Below the pieces are notes generated by a model. The model did no database searches. It saw only the letters and a program-made list of their open reading frames with translations, and was not told the origin of the DNA. Both the position numbers and the translations under genes were made by a program. Shown here piece after piece: positions 33,797-45,520 of a stretch of 64,000 nucleotides of DNA. Location: contig JAKJXP020000011.1 in the NCBI GenBank assembly GCA_022225965.2, forward strand, positions 496,001 through 560,000. The letters are read 5' to 3'. The first letter of the stretch is position 1, and every line of letters begins with the position of its first letter. The stretch comes from Diatrype stigma (taxonomy: Eukaryota; Ascomycota; Sordariomycetes; Xylariales; Diatrypaceae).

Positions 33797-36594
33797 CATA
33801 TTTCACTTATATCGCACACTAGTTGTCCCATTGCTAAGCTGCCCCTAGGCCTCTTCGGGGAAGGCCGATGGTACCTAACAATCAGAAATGACCAAAGCAT
33901 GTTGTACTTACATAAGTTACTACCATTTCGGAAGGCACGAAATCCCGTCTGAGTAAGGCCGCCTCGAGCATGTAGAATTCTTGTTCGTACCTTAGTGCTC
34001 GGGTCAGGGGTTATGTCGAAGTTGAGGATGGGTTGTGCTCAGGAGGATAGGTAAGTATAGGTAGTTATAGCTATCGTCCTTGTCAAACTGACGTCGAAAA
34101 CACACCAGAATCTACACCAAGGTTACCCCGTAGGTAGACCTTGTTGAGAGCTCCACGCCCGGTTGCTGAGCTTTTACCTGCTGGTTATCCATGACACGAC
34201 ACGTTGGCACGGGCTCCGACGCGATGTACAATACCACAGACAAATGACAAATGACAAATGCCTACCTACCTACACAACCTAACAAAACAATGTCAGAATG
34301 CCGGGATGCCAGTATGCTAGGATGTACGTATGTACGTATGTATTGTACAGACAGAATTTCAGTGAGCCTGTGAGCCAGGAGCTTACCGTGAAAGTAGCGC
34401 GGCAAGTCGTACACGATAGCCCACGGTTACCTGCCTACAAGCAGGGTTTAAGGTTGTTTTAGCTGTAGCCCGTGGCATGGGGAGGAGGTGGGGATTGGGC
34501 CATTGACAGGCCGGGGGTCCGCTGTCGGCTGCGGATCCAGTGGATGGCTGGGCCAGCTAGGGCCAGCCACCCTGCAACATCGAACGAGGATTGCAGATAT
34601 ATATGTAGGTACTGAGGAGGTTGTTTCCGACAACTTGGACGACCAAGAAAACTCTAAAAGAGCGTCGAGCGTCAAGCCAGCGAGGGAGACAACGCAACGT
34701 GGTCGGGTCCTTGCCGTATCGTGGTTCAGCTTCGGAGGAATATAGTCAGTCAGTCTACCTACTTCGTACCTCGTTCACCTACGACGTTGCCATGCTCACC
34801 GAAGTTGGCTTTTAATTAACGTGAGATGGTTAGTCCCGCGCCTCCTAACAAGGTGTCTTCAAGAAGGAAATTTACCATTTCCCGACTGACAAGGGTAGGT
34901 AGAGTAGAGCTGCACCCCGAACCATCCTGTAGATCACCAACTAGGTATCTTCGGGACTCATGATGCGGCAACTGGGTCTGTCTATTCGTACCTTGACATT
35001 CGTACCTTGACGGTGTTGCTAGCTACACCGCGAACACCGCCAGCACCCGCTGCCCTGCCACCCGTTGTCAGCCACTCAACACGGCTGCTCCGGTGGCTTG
35101 GCTGGTCTGCCTACCTATGTTACTATAGCTCTCGTGGGAGAGAACACATCCGGTGTGGAATGCTGAGAGGATGAACCTGAGCACTCGCAGGCCCCGGAAG
35201 GCTTATGGGCGCCTATCTAAGCACGCCATCGCCGCTAATCAGGCCGGCAGAGTTGCCACAAGTTCGGAATTTTGTGATTTGCCTCCTTCCAATCCAGACG
35301 GAGTTACTACCAACTAGACCAGCATCTATTCGGCCGGGACAGAGTCGGCGTACTATCCTTAGGGCTGCCTTGGCTATCGAGCCATTCGTGCGTGAGTCCA
35401 GGAATTGCCGAGCTGCAGGTTATGTACATCATCATGGATGCCTGCTGTGCCTGGATGACATCCAAGATACGAACGGCAGAGCGAGTACAGAACGGGTAAC
35501 TGACTGAAGAAGAGATGATTGTGGGGGCACTTCATCTGCCCGCTCGACGCTTTACCCCGCTGTGGAAAAGGTCCCAGAGTCGTGGCATCAGGGCATCTTG
35601 GCCCCCCCGGCGAGTCTCAAGGATGATCTTCACTTGTTGTCAGCGCCTGCGAGTGTCGCCCTTGATACTTAAGTGCCCTGATAATACACGCACACGCACA
35701 CGCACACGCGCCTTCACCTTTGAGTACAACTGCACTGGGAACTGCACTGGGGCCCAGGCTTGGATGCTACTGTAGTACAGTACCAATTGGACACCTAAAT
35801 TCTCCGATGATCCCGTACATACCGTACATACCCTGATACGCGGTAGCCCCTGTTGATACTGGAGAGAGCGGTGTGATTTCCGCCAGGGTCCAGGTGAGTT
35901 CTTCGCAATCGTATTCGGAGGAGATACGAATACCTGGGTAGGTGCAATTCGGCGAATCGACGTGGATATGTTTTGGCCGTCAGCCTTATTAGACTTATAA
36001 GAGCGAGGGATCTCTTAGTTATGGTCCAGCAACATCTCCAACCTACGGAGCACGTATGCCCAGGGATCCTTTACTTCGCAGTTGTGGTGACATTCGAAGA
36101 GTTTGTTGAGATAGATTGGGGGAGGGGGCCGGGGCCGGGGTCGGGGCCGTGGAGTATGTGGTATGTAGTAGTATGTTGTATGTAGGTAGGTAGCACTACC
36201 TAGGTACACAGGCGACAGGTATGTGTGTATGTAGTGTGGTGAGCAGCCGCCGTGCCAGATCACCGAAGCTTGGCGCATTAGCTGAGCGTGACCCGCATCC
36301 TCCTTGTCCTTTAGGAACGTCAAGATAATGTACAGTTGCCCGAAACGGTTGATGCAGCATTGCAGCATTGCCTAAATAGGGCCGTATACTATGCTTAACA
36401 GGCTTCCCGTCATTACCATGCCTGATTCGGCGGGATGTTGCCTTCACTGTCGCGTCTAAATTCATGCCACCACATCCATCTCCATCTACCCCATACACCA
36501 CATACATAAGTACGTAGCATACGCGCCCAGGCGTGCATATACTCGCACAAGTACCGTATACTTCAATGCTCATACTCACGAACATCACGGGTTA
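33797..36594. other. Gene-free, microsatellite-rich spacer
   Basis: No supported gene. It contains an ACACGC hexamer run (about 35690-35715), a G-rich tract with GGGG/GGCCGGGG blocks near 36119-36150 that could form a G-quadruplex, and TAGGTAGG-type short repeats around 36180. Confidence 0.4.
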
Positions 36595-37043
36595 ACGTCT
36601 TAGCCCCAAAGATCGGCCAGCCCCAAAGCTCGGCCACCTTATTACTCACTTTGGTAATAATACTTTAAAAATTCATAACTTTACGAATACTTCTTTAATT
36701 TACATAAAACCTTTATGATTATAAATATTTTTAAATACATTTATATATAAAAAATATATAAAATTAATATTTAGTTATTCAAAAGCTATATATACGATTA
36801 TGCATATATACGGTATAGGTAAATATGCAATTAACCGTTATTTTAATATATAAGGCTAAAATGTATATTAAAAAATAAAAGAAAAATCTTTTTATATAAT
36901 TTATATCGTAAATAATATATAATATAAGTTTTAAAAATATGCATTAAAGTATAACGAAGTTATACGAATTTAAAAAGTTGGGTTTTATATGAGAAATTAG
37001 GTGGCCGAGCTTTGGGGCTGGCCGATCTTTGGGGCTAAGACGT
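36595..37043. mobile_element. Pogo/Tc1-type MITE with perfect 45-bp TIRs
   Basis: The ends are perfect inverted repeats for 45 bp starting ACGTCTTAGCCCCAAAGATC, extended with two mismatches to 53 bp. TA flanks both sides (36593-36594 and 37044-37045). Each TIR contains a tandem motif, AGCCCCAAAG(A/C)TCGGCC, twice, as seen in fungal pogo-like elements. The 449-bp element has an AT-rich interior with no coding potential. Near-identical TIRs around a strongly AT-shifted centre suggest either recent insertion or selection/repair of the ends. Confidence 0.9.
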
Positions 37044-37045
37044 TA

Positions 37046-40000
37046 GCCCTAAGCCCTTTGGAAGCGAATGCATGTACAATACCATGCTCGGACAGGCCCG
37101 GCCGTGAAGATTTTGACCCCAAGGTTTCTGGTTGCAAGACCCATGTGTTACATGCATCCCTTGGCAAGATTATATTCCAACCCAGTACCTACCTATCTAT
37201 CTGTTTCATTGCCCTCTCAACAAAAGTATGAAGGGAAAATGAAAATGCAAAAATAATAGAGAAAGCCAGACCCCCAGGCGAGGTTGGAAACCAGATTCTG
37301 ATTGCACAGCTGAGCAAGTTTCGTAGGCGCCTCCTTCTGTCTTCCAAGGTTGTTCAGCATGAGTTTCGGGGCAATTTCAGCGGCAGGCAGGTTAGCTAGC
37401 TCGTCGATACCGCCTCTGCTACTCTGAGAGCACAAGCCAAAACAGAAGACAGAAAGAAAAAGAATAACTTATTAACGATGCTACATAGACAGGCCTCATT
37501 TACCCACCACATACGTAGGATTGATAAGGCTAGCCTGCACGTCTTCCCGGCTACTGTCGATAACTTGCTTTCCTAATCCTCTAGTTATATACATAGTCCG
37601 TTGCTTTCTCTCATTATCCAAGATCTATAAGATACAATACTATCCTAACTCCGGAATACAGGCCAATCATCATACTAACGAGGCCCCCCAAAATGCCATC
37701 TGTTACTGAATTAATATATCTACGTTCAAGTGAAGATTTAAATCCCGAATCCTTGATCTGACCATCAGCCAACTTGACATGTCGGATGCATACTGGTTCG
37801 AGCTTCCAGCCTGAGTAATCTCCTTGGCGCCTATTTCCCGCTATCTCTTGATGCCATGTCTTAGTCTTATTCATAACATAAACGTAATCAACGCTGAGGC
37901 ACTTGGCAGTGTTGCAACAGGTTGGTATTAACACCGATGTTCCACATTACATCCATATGCATTCAGTAGGTAGGAAGCACACTATATCTGCAGTTGTCAC
38001 GGCCAGACTCATAATACGTCATACCTCGACCACTATGCTGCGTATGACGCCAATGATGTATTCTCGCTGCCGTCCCTTAATCGTTTTGTCCACGCCATGA
38101 CCAGCGCCTACGAAGAAGTCTCGAAGCTCCTGGCAGAGCACGCAATGAACATGAATGAACATTATCAACCAAGCTTTCAAGCCGAGTTCGGCTAAACGTT
38201 AGGGTGATCCGCTGCTCCGCGTCTAATTATGTTCGAGCCGCTGTGTCAGATGATGTCAATCCGGTATGCCAAGTTCTCGCCGTAGGGTATTCCAAATCAG
38301 GGGGGGCCGCGAACGAAAAACCTGGTACCGTTTCACTGCCTCTCCGCGTTCGAAATCCAGGTCACGTCAGGACAAGTCAGGTACGCGCGCCACCATCAGC
38401 AACTACTAGGTAGGTATGCAGCCCACTGGTAATGAGGGCACGGCATTGCTTTTTTCTTCTTCATACAAGCTATGTAATTAGCATAGAAAAGCCTCTCTCT
38501 CTCCCGCCTCCATGCAGCGGCCAACCCCGGCTGCCAATCTACCAATCCAAGATGGGATGAGATCAGACCTTGATCGACCACGTCTCGCCTGCTTCCGGCG
38601 CCCACGTGCGATCAGCGCCGCAACCTTCCCGAAACCACCCCTCAATTTCGGCCCGTCGTTGCGATTGACAGGCTTCCAATGCTCGTTGCGTGCAAGTTGC
38701 CATGACGTGGGATTTCGACCGCTGAGGCGAAACTTGAAGTGATAACTGATAGACTGAGGTCACGGAGTTTGATAATGTATATGAATATAATAGCGCTCTG
38801 TGATACGCTAAATATGTGACATGGTAACTGGGTATGTAACTAATTGGGTAGGTCGTTGATGGCCTATCGTAGGTAACAATATCCCCTTACAACTGCCTAT
38901 GACATCGTGTTACGACCGTTTTAGGTTTCCAGGTAACTACGTTAAGCGTGCTAAAGGGCCGAGCCGAAACTATACCTAAGTTTGTATGTACATGACCACT
39001 TACCTACCACTATACCTTATGTAAATACTTGCCTGTTACAACTATCCACAGAGCCGGGTACGGATCAACGATGACGTGATGTATGTTCGGTTTAACGTGG
39101 CGGGCTCAAGCCTCAAGGTCTTCCTTCGTCTCATGCCGTGCGAATTCTCTCCCGCCAGCAAAGTACGCCACTGAAATCTAGACTATATTCTATGCAGAGC
39201 GCATAAGGGCTAAGTATCGCTTTGACCTCAGGTCCTTCTCATTTGCTCCGTTTCTTTAGTTCGCATTTCCTTCCATTAGCTATGTGTCGTAACCCCATTT
39301 CCCCACCTCACCCGCATTTTAGTAATGCGTTAGACTTACAGTAGGACGCCCACTCTCTCCAGTCTCCAGCCCACTGCCGTGCCGTAGGCAGTGAGTGAGT
39401 GTTGTGGATGACCATGGAGACGGACGAGTAGCTTCTGTCACTGACTAGCGACGCCCACTCGCCCGCCAATCGGACGATTGGCCTCGCCGTAGAGCGTATT
39501 TTGTCACACTTATATGTGCCTAGCTGGGCATGATCTTCACTGGCTTCCTCACTCCCCGTCCGGCGACATCTATTGCATACCACGAAGAACCTTTTGTTCG
39601 AGATCATCACCTGCTCGACTTGCCAATAGCAGCGCTGACGTCACTATTGATGCCCGTAGGTGGTGAATTGACAGGGGCCGTCGCACTCTTGGTTTGCCGA
39701 AGGGACGGGGCGTGGGCCATCCGGGAAGCATCCCCCAGAGATTGGCACAATACACGCCGGCGCAGGTCGTGGGCGCGCATCCCCCGTATCCGTAATACAC
39801 TGAGGCTCTGCGCTTCCGGCCCGGGTCGTGCCACCTCATATGCATAGGCAGTGTTCAACTATCTATCAACCGGAAATAACGTCAAACCCTGGAAGCATAT
39901 CTGTCGATGGCGGTGGTTGTTCGACTGCGGGGTCGGGTAGGTGGTCTAGCTAGTTGAAACCGCGCGTGGTCCCTATGCACCTCTTCCTGCACTCTGAGTT

Positions 40001-42213
40001 TGTCGCCATCGACGAGTGAATTCACTATAAGCTACATGGGTGTATCCAATGCGAATCTCCCCGAAAGCAATTTCGGAAGCTCGGGAGGCCCGACGGTCTT
40101 CTCTATCAAACTCTGGAGGGGTGTCCCCGCCCAAACCTCTACGCTCCTGCGCGGCTTCGGATAGTCGATGCGCCGTAGCCCAGACATATGCAAGCCGTGT
40201 ACTATTACTGCAAAGGCGGTCTCGCCCTATAACGCTGGTCCATCTTGGCCCCTAAGGAGTTTTACCTAATATTGCCGGTTAGCCTATTCTAGTACATACC
40301 AGATGGCAGCATCTTCATGCCGCTACCGTCCTCATGGGTCAAATCTCAAGCTTTCTGTGAGAGGTTAGTCTCATCGGGAGAGAAGTGCCTGTTCAAAGAC
40401 GTGCATTCCTGCATTCCTGCATCCCTGCACCCCTTACACTCAGGTGTCTCATTTTCAAGCAGACTGTGGGAAGCAGAGTCTGTAACGGCAATCTATTATA
40501 TGCAGATGCACCCTTGTGTATACTTGAAACTGTTAACGATAATGCATGGGGCTAGAAGGATGGATAGGTATACCCCATGCGCCTTGTTCAGCCGATATTA
40601 CTCTGCAGTTTTTATAGGCAACTAGAACTAAGGAGTAAACAGATAAAAGATCAACAATAGTACCCCATACGAGAAATCCAGTTTGAATAGCTGTTGGATA
40701 CTTCATGGGGGATTGGTTGCGTTATGGTTGTGATCACGAGTGTGGTCAGTAAGACTCAGCGCTGATTCCAGAATGTCAATTCATGGCCCCTAACTCGCCC
40801 AAACCTCAGCCTTGACAGCTTCCCATGTCTTCACCATCATATATGGTAATCATACGATATGCTATAGGTCTGACTTGTACACTGCTGGAAGAGCCATGCA
40901 GTTGAGTATCGAGTACACCTGCTCTTAAGTATTACGGTTTGAAACTCTCCAGAACTCCAGTAACATATTCTACGACATGCAGTCCGCTCAGACTTGATTT
41001 CAATCAAGTACCATCGGAAAAACTGTGTACAAATCCAAGTCACTTCAATTTGTTCCTGTCGTGATGAGCAGCCAGTGGGTTGTTGGTGTAGATATCTAGG
41101 GGGTTCTGTGACACATATATGATCCCCAGAAGATGCTTTCTGGAGCATTATATGTCTTGAGAACCTTTGTACCCTTCGGTTCCACTTGGGTATTCACAAA
41201 TAACTTATATTGATATACAGTGAATAACGCCGTTTCAACTGTCTGAACTATATATGTTATCTCAACCAACCAACGTTCTTCGTGAAACTCAACACTGTGA
41301 TCTGGCAGATAAAAGGTGCAGCTACCCTTTCAGTGCTTACATCTGCGCTATTTAGCTGCTGGGAAGTTAATAATCGATAATATTTTTGTTGAATAGGGGC
41401 ACTACGCCACACTCATATGTCAGTGTAGTCCCCAGCCTACTGGCTGGACACTTAGTAGGGTATATAACGAGTATTCATCCCATACATACCATAATGCTGA
41501 CTTCGTTAACTTTTGTATACAATTTCATATAAAGGAATAGACTATGTTCTCTCCATAAGAAAAAGGGGGGTGTCAGAAAAGGAGGCCTCCTCACCCCCTT
41601 TCTCTCTCTCTCTCTCCCTCCCTTTTCCTTTGGAAATGCCAGGGGATTATGTAAGATAGAACTATAGTAGCGCTGATCCACCAGCGACCCTATATATTGT
41701 TCCCCCCCGTCCCTGGCTTAGTTTCCGGGGGAGGAGAGATTTATCGTTCTTTTAGATCCTACCTATACTACAGTATCTACTCTCTGCCTCTCACTCTGTG
41801 TCGACAGATCTCCTGGGTGCGCTTATGGGCAGAAGGGTCTCATGAATGAAAACGACGGTGTAAAAACATGAAAAGCTTGAACTAATTTCAAGTATTCAAG
41901 AAGGGACACGCAACCACTATTTACCCTTAGATGCGTAAGCTAGGAAGTAACTTCACGAGATCGATGCCACTCCTTGACTAACCAATTAATCTTTCTTGGA
42001 TATGTCCATTGAGTACTTTAACGAAATCGTCAATGTCCATTAGTGGCATGTAATTATGTACTTTTTTCTACTGTCGGTGGGATCAAATGATGCAACAAGC
42101 TTACCTAGAGAATGACCTCACATATTTCTCCAACCCTCTCGTAAAGGTGTTTTGATTTACTGGTGTCTTTGGACGACAATGAACATAGCCGAATCTTCGT
42201 TTCTGGTCCGCCC
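37046..42213. other. Large gene-poor region
   Basis: About 5.2 kb with no gene I can support. Small open frames at 37614-37934 (minus; ends in a hydrophobic stretch GGLVSMMIGLYSG but lacks an upstream ATG), 39308-39860 and 40837-41148 have no family signature. A pyrimidine tract (CT repeat) lies at 41598-41632. Confidence 0.35.
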
Positions 42214-42684
42214 CTAACTCAGGGAGCCACGATCCTCACTTAGCACCCAGTTTGCTTCGCGTACGAAGTTCCCATCTGGTGGCTTCGGATCATAAGACCT
42301 GGGTTCATTCGTGGAAGTCCTTATCCTTTAGGTCTCAACTCCAAGTCTCCGAAGCACCACCATCACGAGGACGTCATATATCTCTCACTCAAGCCAATCT
42401 TAAACCTCTCGCCGGGTATCAAGTCCTCTTTCGTCAGCCTCTCCTCATGCTTCAGGATCCCGCCCCAGCCCAGCTGGTGCGTTACCACCACGGCGGTCCC
42501 GCCGCGCTGGGTGGTGAGGAAACGGACCCCGGGGTGCGCGCGCAGGTTCCTACTATGCGTTACTCTCAGTCACAGATATACTACGGAAGAAGCCAAGGAA
42601 TATTCCCCGCTCGGTCGGGACGCCTCCTTCGTCAATACCGCGGAGGGCGCCGAACGCGCCGCGTGAGAATGAATCCATCCCTAG

Positions 42685-43173
42685 GCCATTGCCAGGGTGT
42701 CAAGCAACGCGACCTATGTAACGTGGTGTCCACCAAATGGTGGACACCAGCCTTTGCAATCCATTCAATTGGGATTTTTTTCAGATTGCGTAACCTGCAA
42801 CGCAATCTACAATGGTCTCATTTCGATGCGCAACTGGTTGTACAGTTGCAGTAGCTGTGTGTTGTAGCTAGTATATACCGTTATAATAAGGATTTTAGGG
42901 TTGGGGGGGGGGGGGGGGGGGGCTTATGGGCCAAGTGGGTAGGTGAATAGGGGTAAAGGGGTACGGGTCGGGTAGGTATGTTTTCGAAAATCAATTGAGC
43001 ACTAGGCTGGACGGCAGATATGGCTGAACGCTTTAGATAAAATACATATCCACTTGGGGGTATTGCAACCAGTGTAATGCCATTGCAATTTGATTGCAGT
43101 TGTGCAACTTCAATCCACCAAATTCAGGGTGCTGGCTGCAGCGGATTGCGTTGCTTGACACCCTGGTCATCGC
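42685..43173. mobile_element. hAT-like MITE with 8-bp target duplication
   Basis: The element (42693-43165, 473 bp) has ends that are perfect inverted repeats for 18 bp, CAGGGTGTCAAGCAACGC, matching the hAT-type CAGGG terminus. The flanks are GCCATTGC (42685-42692) and GTCATCGC (43166-43173): an 8-bp duplication with two C/T differences. The interior has no transposase. It carries a perfect 12-bp-arm hairpin (TGGTGTCCACCA-AA-TGGTGGACACCA, 42724-42749) and a run of 20 G (42903-42922). Confidence 0.85.
42903..42922 (+). repeat. G20 homopolymer
   Basis: Twenty consecutive G within the hAT-like MITE. Such runs are hard to sequence, so the exact length is uncertain. Confidence 0.9.
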
Positions 43174-43306
43174 TAAAGTCCTCGTCAATGTTCCCGTGGG
43201 CGAAGAAGGCAATGGCCCTGCCGGGTTCTGACGGTTCGGCTATTCGCAGTCTGAGTATCCATTGCCTCAAGGACAGCGTTGGGGTCGCTGAGAGAGGATT
43301 GACGGG

Positions 43307-43632
43307 TTAAAAAAGGTTACAGGAAGCTGTGGTCTAACTCTGAGATAGAAGCTAAAGGCATAAATCAAAATGATAATCCGTAACCATGTGATTTTTATGC
43401 CTTGCCGTTTAGGATGTCATCTGAATTTCTGCTAGGGCCACGCCTGAGTCGGGATAGAATTTATGATTATATACACTTCATGACAACTAGAACCTCCGTT
43501 CTATTAGGTAATCTCTATCTAATATCACTGAGTATTTTGCTATCCAGTAGAACCTCTTCGTTCAAATCGCCCAAGTCCTGCGAAGGGATAAAGATGATAT
43601 CCGATGGGCACCATTGGACTCTGCTGTAGCAT
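43307..43632. other. Spacer between two MITEs
   Basis: May contain further upstream exons of the broken gene, but I cannot identify any. Confidence 0.3.
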
Positions 43633-44260
43633 ATATGAAGAGTACTCCTATTCACACCTTAGTTTTCACACCTTAGTTTCCAAATGCCAAGTGGCACCGC
43701 TCCGCCTAAATGCGCTGCCACCTTCTTGCACTTACTGCTTCCTTACAAATAATCTCATAACAATACAATTCCTAATTAATGCTTCATTTGTATTATCAAA
43801 TTTATATACAAATCTAGTAATTCCCGAAGTCCGATTATTTTTGCAATTTCTTTTGGCGGAATAACGTATAAGTGAAATATAAAGGTAAAAGACCGTTAAA
43901 CATTAATTCCGAGGTAATCGCAAACTGCCCCCAAAGCTTCGCACGTAGTCCACTGTAACTTAGTGGACACTACTTAAATGCCAGCGCGCCACCCATTATA
44001 ACTATAGGGCCTTTTAGATATATTGGTACTTATAGGTATAAACGTTATATCGTTATTATGAAATCGAGTATTGCAATTGTTGTTATTCTAAGGGGGGGGG
44101 GGGGGGGGGGTAAGTTGGAAAGGACTTAGCTTATAGGCGCAGGTGGCTGGCAAAGATTCGCGATAAGAGCGGACCGTCAGAAATTTTATCGAGCCGAATA
44201 CAGGTGGTTCAGAAAACTAAGGTGTAGAAACTAAGGTGTGAATAGGAGTACTCTATATGA
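43633..44260. mobile_element. TIR element with internally repeated ends
   Basis: The ends are inverted copies starting AGAGTACTCCTATTCACACC and continuing through two tandem copies of a CACACCTTAGTTT motif (about 40 bp, one small gap). Directly outside lies a 6-bp direct repeat, ATATGA (43633-43638 and 44255-44260), giving an element of 616 bp (43639-44254). Alternatively the TIR starts at CTCCTATTC with a TA duplication (the TA in GAGTACTC), as in mariner/pogo elements. The interior is AT-rich and non-coding, with a G19 run and an imperfect GTCCACT hairpin near 43945-43974. Confidence 0.78.
44092..44110 (+). repeat. G19 homopolymer
   Basis: Nineteen consecutive G inside the TIR element, about 1.2 kb from the G20 run in the neighbouring MITE. 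Confidence 0.9.
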
Positions 44261-45520
44261 ATATCCCATATTTATAGCAGTATGGGAGCAAAATGCCTTG
44301 CGTACGTCATATATCAGATAACTAGCACTATTCGTGATACGTTACGTAAAGCAAGGTTGAACTAAAAGTGCCTTTCAGCTCTTCAGCCCCAGCGTCTCAC
44401 AACTGCGGCCAAGTCCCGCCACGTCGTTCGCTGCACGACCCGACGGCAAAATCGGCTTTTATAACAGACCTTGGCTACCTCGTATCACTGTCAGCTTCAT
44501 TGGGGGCCTCCTGTTTCACTGCCGCATACCCGGCTTGAAAACAGCGTTAAGTAGGTAACAAACAACAAACCTGCGTAGGCTGCACCATTACTTGCTGAGA
44601 TGGCGTTTCGAAACTTCCGATATACTATTCAACTACTAGATACTTACCTCCTGAATCTTTGAAGTCCACGAGTGAGAAGCAGGGACTGGTTCATCCGATT
44701 GGACGAAGAAGGTTCCCAGAGAATGCTTCCATGCCTTCTAGAAGAGACACAGCACCACAGTGCCTAGTATCTCGTCCATCGTGAGACTTTTAGTCAAGTC
44801 TCACTGGTGATTGGAATGGTAGGCCATGTCTTGGAAGATATATATTATAAGGTATGTATGTTCGTATTAAACAGTCGTGCCATGCCACAAGCCCTAAGAC
44901 CGGCATTAGCTGCTATTTATACGTGTTAGAATGCAACGTGTTAGGGCTACCTGAGCGCCTAATGCATGCAAACAGCCCCCCGAGAATGGGCCACGCCAGG
45001 CGAACCAGCTACTGTAGGAGCTTCTAGGCGGCTGCTCCACCACTAAGCGCTCCCGCTCTCTTGTGGAGTGTTCTGGGCCGGTCGATCGTGTTTCCCCCAG
45101 AGCTCCTCTGCCCCTAATTGCGCTATCCTCGGAATCATCCGACATTCGACCCTTATTAGGGTCATAATTAACTCAGCCACGGAGGGACGGCCAACGACGT
45201 AGTCTATATTCTTATTCTGAACTTCATGCATACTGCTATTTTCTCTCTCCCTGTTTTCAATTCCTCTTGTTTTTCTTTCATCTTCGAAATCGCCCGGCTG
45301 GAAGACTTCGACGACTCGAGGCTATGTCATGACATACAAAAATCCCGGATAGAAAATGAGGAGTTGTTTCTAGTCCCTACCTATATAAGAAGTGGGAATC
45401 GAGGCAGTTATTATCTTCAACGCCGGTTGGTTTACTAGATACCTACTTGCTTGTGTAGAAATACTTCTAGTATCGCTTACTAGAACTCCCGTCTTTGGTC
45501 GATCCGTCGGTTAAGCAAAC
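44261..45520. other. Intergenic upstream of the GH16 gene
   Basis: No supported gene; the right part presumably carries the GH16 promoter. Confidence 0.4.

Larger units (their letters stand above)
42214..43306 (-). pseudogene. Conserved fungal gene broken by a hAT-like MITE
   Basis: Minus-strand coding remnants lie on both sides of a 473-bp insertion. The upstream part (43306-43167) reads SLRQWILRLRIAEPSEPG and AIAFFAHGNIDEDFSD. Just past the insertion (42684-42610) it resumes with GLGMDSFSRGAFGALRGI and DEGGVPTERG. A frame change follows, then RNLRAHPGVRFLTTQRGG, AVVVTHQLGWGGILKHEE, LIPGERFKIGLSERYM, a TGA, and WWCFGDLEL. A further shift leads to YDPKPPDGNFVREANWVL and a stop at 42214-42216. 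Deleting the element and one 8-bp target copy rejoins the first two parts in frame. The gene therefore was probably intact when the element landed and decayed later. I do not recognise the family; the WWxFGDLE-type ending resembles conserved fungal hypothetical proteins. Confidence 0.72.

Noticed and set aside
33582..33900. Pro/Val/Thr repeat protein on the minus strand
   Set aside because: Direct translation of a 12-bp minisatellite; no coding context around it.
37785..37810. CTGGTTCGAGC tRNA-like segment
   Set aside because: A stem can only be drawn with an eight-base loop; no other arms.
39308..39860. Four overlapping frames on both strands
   Set aside because: No motif, no splice logic; typical of moderately GC-rich non-coding DNA.
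42252..42854. 200-codon plus-strand frame
   Set aside because: It runs opposite the minus-strand pseudogene and continues into the MITE; the minus-strand reading shows the conserved protein-like blocks.
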